A DNA stretch of 64,000 bases, from the NCBI GenBank assembly GCA_947630785.1, contig CANRIW010000001.1:1-64000 (forward strand). The letters are read 5' to 3'. How positions within the stretch are numbered: the stretch's first letter is position 1; the number at the start of each line of letters is the position of its first letter. Shown here piece by piece: positions 42,897 through 51,636 of this stretch. The DNA comes from an uncultured Oscillospiraceae bacterium (GTDB lineage: Bacteria; Bacillota; Clostridia; Oscillospirales; Oscillospiraceae). Position numbers and translations under genes: made by a program. Under the pieces are notes generated by a model that ran no database searches, was not told the origin of the DNA, and saw nothing but the letters and a program-made list of their open reading frames with translations.

Positions 42897-42946
42897 TTGA
42901 CATATATCGAACATTGATATATTCTTGGAGTATCAATATTCGATAT
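42897..42946 (+). promoter_or_regulatory. padR promoter overlapped by a 16-bp inverted-repeat operator
   Basis: TTGACA (42897-42902) and TATTCT (42920-42925) are spaced by 17. The inverted repeat ATATCGAACATTGATA (42904-42919) / TATCAATATTCGATAT (42931-42946) has one mismatch in 16 and brackets the -10 element, as expected for a PadR autorepressor site. An AT-rich operator in a GC-rich region stands out clearly. Confidence 0.85.
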
Positions 42947-42961
42947 AAGGGGGGCGGGGAC

Positions 42962-43429
42962 ATGGCCAGAGAGAAGCTGGAGACCCTGACCGAGCAGATG
43001 TACTATCTCCTGCTGGCGCTGTACGAGCCGGGGCACGGCTACGCGGTGATGGAGCGGGTGGAGAGGCTGTCCCGCGGGCGGCTGCGGCTGGGGCCGGGGA
43101 CCCTCTACACCCTGCTGGGCCGGTTCGAGCGGGAAAGACTCATCCGGCTGGAGCGGACGGAGGACAAGCGGAAGATCTACCGGCTGACGGCGGAGGGCGA
43201 GGCGGTCCTCCGGGAGGAGCATGAGCGGCTGCGGCGGCAGCTGGCCGACGGCGAGGCGATCCTTGGAAAGGAGGGCGGCCATGAGGGACAGGAAATATGT
43301 GCTGTTTCGGTTCTCCCCGTATCTGTACAAGGGGATGGAGGAGTATCTGAACGAGCAGGCGGAGAACGGCTGGGAGCTGGAGTCGACGGGTCCGCTGGTG
43401 GGCAGGTTCCACCGGACCTGGCGGACTGA
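42962..43429 (+). CDS. PadR-family transcriptional regulator
   Basis: A winged-helix PadR protein (LTEQMYYLLLALYEPGHGYAVMERVERLSRGRLRLGPGTLYTLLGRFERERLIRL, then helix KRKIYRLTAEGEAVLREEHERLRRQL). The recognisable part is about 105 aa. The reading frame continues for another ~49 codons through the start of the DUF2812 gene with a composition typical of a shadow frame. A normal short PadR of this kind would stop at the ATGA where the next gene begins, so a small indel may have removed the original stop. The ATG at 42962 follows GGGGGGCGGGGAC. Confidence 0.82.
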   Translation: MAREKLETLTEQMYYLLLALYEPGHGYAVMERVERLSRGRLRLGPGTLYTLLGRFERERLIRLERTEDKRKIYRLTAEGEAVLREEHERLRRQLADGEAILGKEGGHEGQEICAVSVLPVSVQGDGGVSERAGGERLGAGVDGSAGGQVPPDLAD

Positions 43430-44177
43430 CCTGCGGTACAGCGTGGACCTGATCCCCCGGGACGAGGGGTACCGCCGGGAGTACTTCGATCTGTGCCGGG
43501 ACGCGGGCTGGGAGCTCATCGAGACCCTGCCGGCGGTGGCGGTGTTCGCCTCCCTGCCGGGGGCCGACCCGCCCCCGGTCCAGAGCGACCCTGCGGTGGA
43601 GCGGGAGAACTTTTCGCGGGCCATGGCGCGGTATCTGATCTGGACCGGGCTGCTGTTCGCGGCGGGGATCGCCAGCATCCTCTGGCTGCGGGGGGAGATC
43701 GCCCGGACTTACGGCATCCTGGCCACGCCGGTGTATGTGTGGATCTACCGGCTGTGGCTCACGTTCACCGCCGACGCGCTGCTGGCCATGCTGCTGCTGG
43801 AGACGATGAGCCTGTTGGCGGTGTGGCTGTCCGCCCTGACCCAGCGGGGGGCGCCCGTCCCGCCCCGGTGGGCCCTGTGGATCGACGGCGCCGGCGGCAT
43901 ACTCATGTGGACGGCCATCGCCTCGGCCGGGCTGATGATAGCGGCCCACCGGTGCTTCACCTATGGACTGGATCTCAGGGTGTTGCTGCTGACGGCGGCG
44001 CTGGCGGGGGCGGCCTGCCTATTTTTCGCCCTGGCGGGGCAGCGGTCCGGTCGGACGCTGAACCGCGCCCGGAGCCTGCTGGCGCTGACGGGAGTGCTGG
44101 CGATCGTTGCCGCCGTGGGGGTGTATCTGTTCCTGCGGCACATGAATTTTATGGGATGGGGGCTCTGGTATGTCTGA
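43281..44177 (+). CDS. DUF2812 domain membrane protein
   Basis: A 298-aa protein with a cytosolic DUF2812 domain at the N terminus (FRFSPYLYKGMEEYLNEQAENGWELESTG; YFDLCRDAGWELIETL, about 5-95), followed by four to six membrane segments (~115-290). DUF2812 proteins are usually encoded next to PadR regulators in Firmicutes and their function is unknown. The start follows AAAGGAGGGCGGCC inside padR. It overlaps the VanZ-like gene by 8 bases. Confidence 0.85.
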   Translation: MRDRKYVLFRFSPYLYKGMEEYLNEQAENGWELESTGPLVGRFHRTWRTDLRYSVDLIPRDEGYRREYFDLCRDAGWELIETLPAVAVFASLPGADPPPVQSDPAVERENFSRAMARYLIWTGLLFAAGIASILWLRGEIARTYGILATPVYVWIYRLWLTFTADALLAMLLLETMSLLAVWLSALTQRGAPVPPRWALWIDGAGGILMWTAIASAGLMIAAHRCFTYGLDLRVLLLTAALAGAACLFFALAGQRSGRTLNRARSLLALTGVLAIVAAVGVYLFLRHMNFMGWGLWYV

Positions 44178-44724
44178 TTTTATTCTGACTGCGGCGGAAT
44201 ACCTGGCGGAGCGGATCCTGCCCATTTTGATCGGAACGGCGGCCTTCTGGCTGGTCCGCCGGCTGCTGATTCGGCGGGGGACCCTGACCGAGGGGGGAAG
44301 GGCCCACGAGATCGGGGTGCTGGTGTTCGCCCTGTACGTGTCGGCGGTGCTGTCCCTGACCTATCTGCCCCTGCGGCCCATGTCTGAGGGCGGATTTTCG
44401 TTCAACTCCACTATATGGGGCCTCCTGACGGGGACCTATACCGCCGGGAGCTGGGTCTTTACCATGATGGCCGCCAACGTGGTGATGTTCCTCCCCTTGG
44501 GGTTTCTGGCGAGCCTGCTGTGGCGGCAGCGGGCCTGGCAGACGCTGGCCCTCTGTCTGGCGGCCACCCTGTGTATCGAGCTGCTCCAGCCGCTGGCGGG
44601 GCGGAGCTTCGACATCGACGACATCCTGCTGAACTTTTTGGGTGGGGCGCTGGGGCTGCTGGCGGCGATGGGATTCAAAAAGCTCTGGCCCCAGACGGCG
44701 GAGGGGCTGAAGAGCAAGGCGTAA
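44170..44724 (+). CDS. VanZ-family membrane protein
   Basis: A 184-aa VanZ-like protein with about five membrane segments. The family core is recognisable (SLTYLPLRP; ANVVMFLPLGFLASLLW; CIELLQPLAGRSFDIDDILLNFLGGALG). VanZ confers low-level teicoplanin resistance in enterococcal elements, but most chromosomal homologues have unknown roles in the envelope. It is the last gene of the padR-DUF2812-vanZ operon, followed by a strong terminator. Confidence 0.9.
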   Translation: MSDFILTAAEYLAERILPILIGTAAFWLVRRLLIRRGTLTEGGRAHEIGVLVFALYVSAVLSLTYLPLRPMSEGGFSFNSTIWGLLTGTYTAGSWVFTMMAANVVMFLPLGFLASLLWRQRAWQTLALCLAATLCIELLQPLAGRSFDIDDILLNFLGGALGLLAAMGFKKLWPQTAEGLKSKA

Positions 44725-44726
44725 AG

Positions 44727-44757
44727 AAGCGCCCGGACTTGAAGTCCGGGCGCTTTC
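44727..44757. terminator. Bidirectional terminator between vanZ-like and atoA genes
   Basis: The inverted repeat AAGCGCCCGGACTT / AAGTCCGGGCGCTT (14 bp) ends in TTTCC on the plus strand, three bases after the VanZ-like stop. It separates two convergent operons. Confidence 0.85.
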
Positions 44758-44785
44758 CTGTGTATTTCCGGGAAAATCTCCCGCC

Positions 44786-45442
44786 TCAGCACATGGGCTT
44801 CAGATCGGGGGAGATGATCAGGGTGGCCTCGGTGGCGGCCTGCACCTGTTCCACGGTGAACTCGGGGTTGATCTCCACCAGCTCCAGACCCTTGTCAGTG
44901 ACGTTCATCACGCCCATCTCGGTGATGATCTTGGTGATGCAGTGGACCGCGGTGTAGGGCAGACGGCACTTCTTCAGGATCTTGGGGTTGCCCTTGGCGG
45001 TGTGCTCCATGGCCACGATGACCGCTTTGGCGCCCACCAGCAGATCCATGGCGCCGCCCATGCCGGGCATCTTCTTGCCGGGGATGATCCAGTTGGCCAG
45101 AGAGCCCTCCTCGTCGACCTCCAGGCCGCCCAGAATGGTGGCGTTCACATGGCCGCCGCGGATGAAGCCGAAGGAGGTGGCGGAGTCCACAAAGCAGCCG
45201 CCCCGGACCGCGCAGGCGTTGCCGCCGCCGGCGTCGATGTTGTAAAGGGGCTCCTCATACCCCTCGATGGGGATGCCGGCGCCGATGATGCCGTTCTCAG
45301 CCTGGAGGATGACGTGGACGTTCTCAGGCAGATAGTTGGGGACCAGGGTGGGCAGGCCGATGCCCAAGTTGACCACGTCGCCGTCCTTCAGTTCGGCAGC
45401 CACACGCTTGGCGATAAAGCCTTTGATCTCAGACTTGTCCAT
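44786..45442 (-). CDS. atoA: CoA-transferase subunit B (AtoA/ScoB-like)
   Basis: The 218-aa beta subunit of a family I 3-oxoacid/butyrate-acetoacetate CoA-transferase. The catalytic glutamate is E49 in the motif QAENGIIGAG, and the GGLEVDEEGSLANWIIPGKKMPGMGGAMDL region is typical. It starts at an ATG overlapping the atoD stop (TGATG). With atoD and the thiolase gene it forms a cluster for acetoacetyl-CoA and butyrate metabolism. Direction and preferred acid cannot be read from sequence. Confidence 0.9.
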   Translation of the reverse strand: MDKSEIKGFIAKRVAAELKDGDVVNLGIGLPTLVPNYLPENVHVILQAENGIIGAGIPIEGYEEPLYNIDAGGGNACAVRGGCFVDSATSFGFIRGGHVNATILGGLEVDEEGSLANWIIPGKKMPGMGGAMDLLVGAKAVIVAMEHTAKGNPKILKKCRLPYTAVHCITKIITEMGVMNVTDKGLELVEINPEFTVEQVQAATEATLIISPDLKPMC

Positions 45443-46131
45443 CAATACTTCCCTCCATCCACGATGTAGTTGACGCAGGCGCCGGTGACATGCACGTTCT
45501 CGGGCTCGATGTCGCCCAGCTCCACCACGTTGTCGGCCTCCACGATGACCAGATCGGCGGCGGTGGCCATCATGGGGTTGAAGTTGCGGGTCATGCCCTT
45601 GAACCACATGTTGCCCATCCTGTCCACCATGTGGGCGTTCAGGATGGCCACGTCGGCGTGCAGGGGCTTCATGAGCAGATACTCCTTGCCCTCGATGGTC
45701 TGCTTGCCCAGGCAGTAGGGGGAGTCCTCCACGATGGTGCCCACGCCGGTGGGGGTGAGCACACCGCCCAGACCCGCACCGCCGGCCCGGATCATCTCGG
45801 CCAGGGAGCCCTGGGGGATCAGGTCCACGGTGAGGGTCTTTTCCACCATGTTCTGCTGGGCCACGTCAGGGGTCATGCCCACATGGGAGTTGATGACGTG
45901 CTTCACCTGATGGTTGTGGATCAGCTTGGCCATGCCCCACAGGTCGCCGTTGGGACCCTGGGCCATGCCGCAGTCGTTGCCGATGATGGTGAAATCCTTT
46001 TTGCCGCTTTTGGAGAGGGCGTCGATGATATGATGGGCGCTGCCGCGGCCCAGGAAACCGCCATACATGATGGTGGCACCGTCGGGAATCATGGCGACCG
46101 CCTCTTCCAGCGTGATGATCTTGTTAGTCAA
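45442..46131 (-). CDS. atoD: CoA-transferase subunit A (AtoD/ScoA-like)
   Basis: The 229-aa alpha subunit that pairs with AtoA. Family features include the N-terminal ITLEEAVAMIPDGATIMYGGFLGRG, the glycine-rich GGAGLGGVLTPTGVGTIVE, and LHADVAILNAHMVDRMGNMWFKG. The start is a TTG seven bases after AAGGAGG; no in-frame ATG lies nearby with a ribosome-binding site. It sits between the thiolase gene (67 bases upstream) and atoA. The family supplies acetate- or acetoacetate-dependent CoA exchange in butyrate producers. Confidence 0.9.
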   Translation of the reverse strand: MTNKIITLEEAVAMIPDGATIMYGGFLGRGSAHHIIDALSKSGKKDFTIIGNDCGMAQGPNGDLWGMAKLIHNHQVKHVINSHVGMTPDVAQQNMVEKTLTVDLIPQGSLAEMIRAGGAGLGGVLTPTGVGTIVEDSPYCLGKQTIEGKEYLLMKPLHADVAILNAHMVDRMGNMWFKGMTRNFNPMMATAADLVIVEADNVVELGDIEPENVHVTGACVNYIVDGGKY

Positions 46132-46198
46132 TGTGATTCCTCCTTATGTATTACTCTATGGATACCAAAGGAAATATTCCCCCTGGGAGATCCCTTCC

Positions 46199-47458
46199 TC
46201 AGCACTTCTCGAACACGGTGGCGACACCCATGCCGCCGCCGATGCACAGGGTGGCCAGACCCTTCTTGGCCTCGGGCCGCTTCTGCATCTCGTGGAGCAG
46301 GGTGACGATGATCCGGGCGCCGGAGGCCCCCACGGGGTGGCCGATGGAGATGGCGCCGCCGTTGACGTTGACCTTGCTCATGTCGAAGTGGAGCTCACGG
46401 GCCACGGCGATGGACTGGGCGGCGAATGCCTCGTTGGCCTCGATCAGGTCGATGTCGTCGATGGTCAGGCCGGCCTTGGCCATGGCGTTGCGGGAGGCGG
46501 GCACGGGGCCCACGCCCATGATCTTGGGATCCACGCCGCCCTGGCCCCAGCCGATGAGTCTGGCCATGGGCTTGAGGCCGTACTTCTCCACCGCATCGCC
46601 GGAGGCCAGCAGGATGGCGGCCGCGCCGTCGTTGATGCCGGAGGCGTTGGCGGCGGTGACCCGCTGCACATGCTTGCGGGTGTCGGCCTCATGGACTTGA
46701 GTGGGCTCAAAGGTGTGGACGATCTCGTCCTCCACGCCCTCAGGGCCCACGGGGAAGGCGCCCTTCAGCTTAGCGATGCCCTCGGCGGTGGTGCCGGCGC
46801 GGGGGAACTCGTCCCGCTTGAACTCCACCATCTGCTTCTTGACCTTCACCATCACGGGGACGATCTCGTCGTCGAACCGGCCGGAGTTCTGGGCGGCCTC
46901 GGTCTTCTGCTGGGAGGAGGCGGCGAACTCGTCCAGCTCCTGGCGGGTGATGCCCCACACATCGCAGATGTTCTCGGCGGTGGTGCCCATGTGGTAGTTG
47001 TTGTAGGCGTCCCACAGGCCGTCGCGGATCATGGTGTCGACCACTTTCTTGTCGCCCATGCGGGCGCCCCAGCGCTCGTCAGGCAGGGCGAAGGGGGCGG
47101 CGGACATATTCTCGGTGCCGCCGCAGACGATCACGTCGGCGTCGCCGGCCAGGATGGCGCGGGCGCCCTCGATGACAGACTTCATGCCGGAGCCGCACAC
47201 CATGCCCACCGTGTAGGCGGGGACGGAGTAGGGCAGGCCGGCCTTGATCCCTACCTGACGGGCCACGTTCTGGCCCTGGGCGGCGGTGAGGATGGAGCCG
47301 AACATGAGCTCATCCACCTGCTCGGGCTTGACGCCGGCGCGGTTCAGGACCTCTTTGACCACGATGGCGCCCAGCTCAGAGGAAGGGGTGTCCTTCAGGG
47401 AGCCTCCGAAAGAGCCCACTGCGGTGCGGCAGCAGTTGACGACATAGATTTCTTTCAT
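46199..47458 (-). CDS. thlA: Acetyl-CoA C-acetyltransferase (thiolase)
   Basis: A 419-aa thiolase that condenses two acetyl-CoA to acetoacetyl-CoA, the first step to butyrate, or the reverse. The nucleophile is C88 in MVCGSGMKSV, with the catalytic histidine in GHPVGASG and the second cysteine in CIGGGMG. It is about 25 residues longer than most biosynthetic thiolases, with extra sequence around WGARMGDKKVVDTMIRDGL. The ATG at 47458 follows GGAGGTCACGCGC; the track's TTG start overlaps that site. First gene of the thiolase-atoD-atoA operon. Confidence 0.94.
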   Translation of the reverse strand: MKEIYVVNCCRTAVGSFGGSLKDTPSSELGAIVVKEVLNRAGVKPEQVDELMFGSILTAAQGQNVARQVGIKAGLPYSVPAYTVGMVCGSGMKSVIEGARAILAGDADVIVCGGTENMSAAPFALPDERWGARMGDKKVVDTMIRDGLWDAYNNYHMGTTAENICDVWGITRQELDEFAASSQQKTEAAQNSGRFDDEIVPVMVKVKKQMVEFKRDEFPRAGTTAEGIAKLKGAFPVGPEGVEDEIVHTFEPTQVHEADTRKHVQRVTAANASGINDGAAAILLASGDAVEKYGLKPMARLIGWGQGGVDPKIMGVGPVPASRNAMAKAGLTIDDIDLIEANEAFAAQSIAVARELHFDMSKVNVNGGAISIGHPVGASGARIIVTLLHEMQKRPEAKKGLATLCIGGGMGVATVFEKC

Positions 47459-47510
47459 GCGCGTGACCTCCAATATTGTGAAATAAGGGACAGGCAGAAT
47501 CGGTGCTACA

Positions 47511-47539
47511 ATTATATAACGGGGGTTTCAAAAAAGCAA
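47511..47539 (-). promoter_or_regulatory. Promoter of the thiolase-atoDA operon
   Basis: On the minus strand TTGCTT is followed after 17 bases by a perfect TATAAT, giving a leader of roughly 45 nt. Confidence 0.75.
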
Positions 47540-47609
47540 CAGGGGAAATGTACTTTTCTTTGAGAAAACTCGCGGTTAAACGGGATATCCGGATACATTG
47601 CCGAAGGAT

Positions 47610-47638
47610 AAAAAACGCCCCCGAACGAGCGGGGGGCG
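47610..47638 (-). terminator. Terminator of the calcium ATPase gene
   Basis: On the minus strand CGCCCCC...GGGGGCG is followed by TTTTTT, eight bases after the stop at 47646. Confidence 0.85.
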
Positions 47639-47645
47639 GCGGTGT

Positions 47646-50270
47646 TTATTTCCGGGCGGCGCGGCGGAGGGCCTTTTCGATCTCGCAGAGGACCACCGGG
47701 GCCAGGGAGAGCCCCAGCACGCACAGCCACTGGTTGGCGGTGAGGGCGGTGACCCGGAAGACCGCCATCAGCGGAGGGAAGAGCAGGACGGCCAGCTGGA
47801 GGGCGGCCCCGGCCAGGAAAGCCTTGTTCATGGCGGGGTTGGTGAGTATCCCGAGGGAGAACAGGGAGCGGTCCTCGCTGCGGACGTCAAAGGCGTGGAA
47901 CAGCTGGCAGAAGGTGAGGGTGGCGAAGGCCATGGTGTTGGCGGCGCCGTCGGCGGCGGAGGGGTCGCTGAGGACATATTCGCCCAGCCAGTAGGCGCAC
48001 AGTGTCAGCAGGCCCACCATCACCCCCTGCCAGGCCAGGCGCAGAGAGAACGCCCGGTCAAACAGGGAGGCCCCCGCCGGACGGGGCTTTTCCGCCATCA
48101 CCGAGGGCTCCACCGGCTCCATGCCCAGGGCCAGAGCGGGGAGGGAGTCGGTGACCAGATTGAGCCACAGCAGCTGCACCGCCGCCAGGGGCGGCTGGCG
48201 GAAGTTCAGCAGGGTGGCCAGGAACAGGGTCAAAATCTCCCCGATGTTGCAGGAGAGTAAGTAATGGATGGCCTTTTTGATGTTGGACCAGATGCCCCGG
48301 CCCTGCTCCACCGCCTTGACGATGGTGGCGAAGTTGTCGTCGGTGAGGATCATGTCGGCGGCCCCCTTGGCCACGTCGGTGCCGCTGATTCCCATGGCGC
48401 AGCCGATGTCGGCGGCCTTGAGGGCGGGGGCGTCGTTGACCCCGTCCCCGGTCATGGCAACCACCACGCCCCGCTTCTGCCACGCTTTGACGATGCGCAT
48501 TTTGTGCTCCGGGGTCACCCGGGCGTAGACGGAGAACCGGTGGATGTCCTGCTCCAGCAGCTCCTGGGGCATGAAGTCCAGGTCCGCCCCGGTGACGGCC
48601 AGGTCCCCCGGGCGGCAGATGTCCAGCTCCCGGGCGATGGCCACGGCGGTGAGCTTGTGGTCCCCGGTGATCATCACCGGGCGGATGCCGGCGGCGTAGC
48701 ACCGGGCCACCGCGTCCTTCACCTCCTGCCGGGGCGGGTCGATCATCCCCACCAGCCCCACGAAGGTCAGGCCAGCCTCCAGGGACCGGGAGGTGAGCTC
48801 CCGGGGGAGGGCGTCTATGTCTTTGTAGGCGCAGCCCAGGACGCGGAGGGCGTTTTCCGCCATGGAGGAATTGGCGGCGTCCACGTCCCGGGCCAGAGCG
48901 GCGGTGAGGGGGACCGCCGTCCCCGCCAGGACGTGGGTGCAGCGGGACAGCAGCACGTCGGGGGCGCCCTTCACCATCACCCGGTATTTGCCCCCCACCG
49001 GGTGGACGGTGGACATGAGCTTGCGGTCCGAGTCGAAGGGGAGCTCGGCCACACGGGGGAACTCCCGCTCCAGGGCGTTCTTATCCAGGCCGTCCGCCAG
49101 GGCGGCGTCCACAAAGGCGGCCTCGGTGGGGTCGCCGGCGGCTCTGGGGCTGCCGTTTTCGTCAGTCGTCAGCACGGCGTCCCCACACAGGGCGCCGATG
49201 GCGAGGGCGTCTTTCCGGTGTTTGTCTCCCGCCGTCCACACACGCTTGACGGTCATGCGGTTCATGGTGAGGGTGCCCGTCTTGTCGGAGCAGATGACCC
49301 CGGCGCAGCCCAAAGTCTCCACGGCGGGGAGCTTTTTCACGATGGCGTTGTGCTTCACCATCCGCTGGACCCCCAGGGCCAGCACGATGGTGACGATGGC
49401 GGGCAGCCCCTCCGGGATGGCGGCCACCGCCAGGGAGACGGCGGACAGGAACATCTCCAGGATGGGGCGGCGGTAGAGCACCCCTACCCCGAACATCACC
49501 GCGCAGACGGCCAGACAGACGAAGGACAGGGTCTTCGATATTTCGGCCATCTTCCGCTGGAGGGGGGTGGCGGTCTCCTCCTGGCCGGTGAGCAGCCTGG
49601 CGATGCGGCCAACCTCCGTGTCCATGCCGGTGGCGGTGACCACACACACCGCCCGCCCGTTGGTGATGACGGTGGAGGACACCGCCATGTTCACCCGGTC
49701 GGCCAGAGGGGTGCCCTCGGGAAGGGTGTCCAGGGCGGACTTCTCCACGGGGACCGACTCCCCGGTCATGGCGGACTCGTCGGCCTTCAGGTTGGCGCAC
49801 TCCAAAATGCGGGCGTCGGCGGGGACCAGGTCGCCGGCCTCCAGCAGGATGATGTCCCCGGGGACCAGCTTGTCGGTCTCCACCCGGACCTGCTTTCCCT
49901 CCCGGATCACCTTGGCCAGGGGGGCGGACATCTTCTGAAGGGCCTCCAGGGCCCGTTGGGCGCTGTCCTCCTGGGAGATGGAAATGGCCGCGTTCACCGC
50001 CACGATGAGCAGGATGATCAGGGCCTCGATCCAGTCCTCCCCGCCGGTGGAGAGGAGGGACAGGGCCGCCGCGGCCAGCAGGACGATGATCATGGGGTCT
50101 TTCAGCTGGTCCAAAAATCGAAGGATCAGCGGCTCCTTTTTCGCTGCGTCCAGTTTGTTGGGGCCGTATGTACCGAGGCGTTTGGCGGCCTCCGCCTCCG
50201 ACAGGCCGGAGGAGGGGCTTACGTCCAGCCGGGACAGGACCATGGAGGGGGGCAGGGAATACCATTGCAT
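47646..50270 (-). CDS. Cation-transporting P-type ATPase, SERCA/PMCA-like (P2)
   Basis: An 874-aa P2-type ATPase. Visible elements in order: TGESVPVEK actuator loop, ten membrane segments including AVAAIPEGLPAIVTIVLALG (M4 ion-site motif PEGLPA), the phosphorylation site CSDKTGTLTMN, KGAPDVLL, and the hinge MTGDGVNDAPALKAADIG. The PEGLPA motif and cation-ATPase N domain suggest Ca2+ export. The start ATG at 50270 (MQWYSLPPS) follows AAAAGGAGTGCTGCC; the track's 88 upstream residues are not supported. It stands alone with its own terminator. Confidence 0.93.
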   Translation of the reverse strand: MQWYSLPPSMVLSRLDVSPSSGLSEAEAAKRLGTYGPNKLDAAKKEPLILRFLDQLKDPMIIVLLAAAALSLLSTGGEDWIEALIILLIVAVNAAISISQEDSAQRALEALQKMSAPLAKVIREGKQVRVETDKLVPGDIILLEAGDLVPADARILECANLKADESAMTGESVPVEKSALDTLPEGTPLADRVNMAVSSTVITNGRAVCVVTATGMDTEVGRIARLLTGQEETATPLQRKMAEISKTLSFVCLAVCAVMFGVGVLYRRPILEMFLSAVSLAVAAIPEGLPAIVTIVLALGVQRMVKHNAIVKKLPAVETLGCAGVICSDKTGTLTMNRMTVKRVWTAGDKHRKDALAIGALCGDAVLTTDENGSPRAAGDPTEAAFVDAALADGLDKNALEREFPRVAELPFDSDRKLMSTVHPVGGKYRVMVKGAPDVLLSRCTHVLAGTAVPLTAALARDVDAANSSMAENALRVLGCAYKDIDALPRELTSRSLEAGLTFVGLVGMIDPPRQEVKDAVARCYAAGIRPVMITGDHKLTAVAIARELDICRPGDLAVTGADLDFMPQELLEQDIHRFSVYARVTPEHKMRIVKAWQKRGVVVAMTGDGVNDAPALKAADIGCAMGISGTDVAKGAADMILTDDNFATIVKAVEQGRGIWSNIKKAIHYLLSCNIGEILTLFLATLLNFRQPPLAAVQLLWLNLVTDSLPALALGMEPVEPSVMAEKPRPAGASLFDRAFSLRLAWQGVMVGLLTLCAYWLGEYVLSDPSAADGAANTMAFATLTFCQLFHAFDVRSEDRSLFSLGILTNPAMNKAFLAGAALQLAVLLFPPLMAVFRVTALTANQWLCVLGLSLAPVVLCEIEKALRRAARK

Positions 50271-50343
50271 AGGCAGCACTCCTTTTGTCCCCCCATTATA
50301 GCCGGGGGCGGAGGTCGAATGGACGGGAAGGGACAGGCAGGAC

Positions 50344-50384
50344 AAAAAAGACTTATCCGCGGCGATACCGTCACGGATAAGTCT
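50344..50384 (-). terminator. Terminator of the PrsA-like lipoprotein gene
   Basis: A 10-bp stem AGACTTATCC / GGATAAGTCT with a 16-base loop is followed on the minus strand by TTTTTTGTCC, 23 bases after the stop at 50408. Confidence 0.8.
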
Positions 50385-50407
50385 CTTTTGTTTATGCGGA
50401 GCGGGCC

Positions 50408-51547
50408 TCAGCCCTCGGGGGCGGGGGAGGCGCTTTCGGGGGCGAGCTGCTCCATCAGGGCCTGCTGATAGGCGGTGTAGCGGGTGTAGAAGTCCAGGGG
50501 ATCCAATTCGGCCAGGGCGTCGGACCGGACGCATTCGGACTGGTCGACCCAGCCGTCCACCTGCCTGCCGAACAGATAGGTCTTACAGTCGTCGGAATAG
50601 GAGGACAGGTCCTCCACTTCCCCCCGGAGGATGATGTGGTAGCCGTAGTCGGACTTCACCAGGCCGGAGATCTCGCCGGGCCGCAGGGCAAGGGCGGCCT
50701 GCTCGAACTCGGGCACCATCTGGCCCAGCGTGGTGGTATAGCCGTCGGGGGCGGCCAGATTGCCGTCGTCATCCCGGCCGTCCTCGCTGTACTCGTTCAT
50801 CAGCCGGTCGAAGAGGGCCAGCTGCTCCTCCCCCTCAACGGCCTGGAGTTGGGCCAGGAGATCCTCCGCCAGGGCCTTCTTTTCGGCCGCGGTCTCGTCG
50901 TCCAGCGGCTCCCGGGTGGTCAGGTCGATGGTGGCGATGAGGATATGCTTGGCCTGGTAGGCATAGTTGTTCAGGTCGTCCTCGGTGGGCGCGGGCTGGG
51001 CGGAGAGCAGATTATCGTAATAGTAGTCGATGGTGGCGATGTACGCCATGGAGGCGTCGGACAGGCCGTAGAGGGACTTGAGCTGGTCATAGGTGAGTTG
51101 GGCGCCTTCCAGCTTCATGGACTCCTCCGCCTCGGCCTGCTGCTCATCGGTGAGGGGACAGCCCAGTTCCGCCGCCTTTTGCCGCAGCAGGGTGTAGTGG
51201 GCGGCGGTGCTGACGGTGCTCTCCAACAGCTGGGCGGCGTTTTTCGCCGTCAGGGGGATACCGTAGTAGGCGGTATAGGTGGACTCAAAGTAGCTGCAGT
51301 TGGCAAACAGCCAGTAGAGGAACAGGTCGGCGGGCACAGCTTCGCCGTTGACGGTGACCATCACGTCCTCCGGGGAGAGGCCGGCGGAGAACTCCACGAT
51401 GCTCCTGGACAGGTCGGCCACGATGGCGGGGGAGGCGGAGGGGTCGGCGCTGGGTGCGGCGCTGTCCTGGGGCTGGGCGGGGCCGCAGGCGGTCAGCGCC
51501 AGGGCCAGGGTCAAAGCCAGCAGCAGGGCGGGCATGCGTTTTTTCAT
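50408..51547 (-). CDS. PrsA/SurA-like peptidyl-prolyl isomerase lipoprotein
   Basis: A 379-aa exported lipoprotein. A signal peptide ([21 protein letters not shown]) has its lipobox cysteine at residue 21. An N-terminal SurA-like chaperone region (~55-190) is followed by a parvulin PPIase domain ([12 protein letters not shown]...[47 protein letters not shown], ~195-315). PrsA-type proteins fold secreted proteins outside the membrane in Gram-positives. LspA at 3.7 kb would process it. Catalytic parvulin residues are partly recognisable, so activity is likely but not certain. Confidence 0.88.
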   Translation of the reverse strand: [379 protein letters not shown]

Positions 51548-51636
51548 TCTGAATCACTCCAATTTCAAATCAAACGCGGCAAATTTGGGTCATTGTATCA
51601 CTCCGGAGGAGGAAAGGCAAGGGCCGGGAGGGATGT

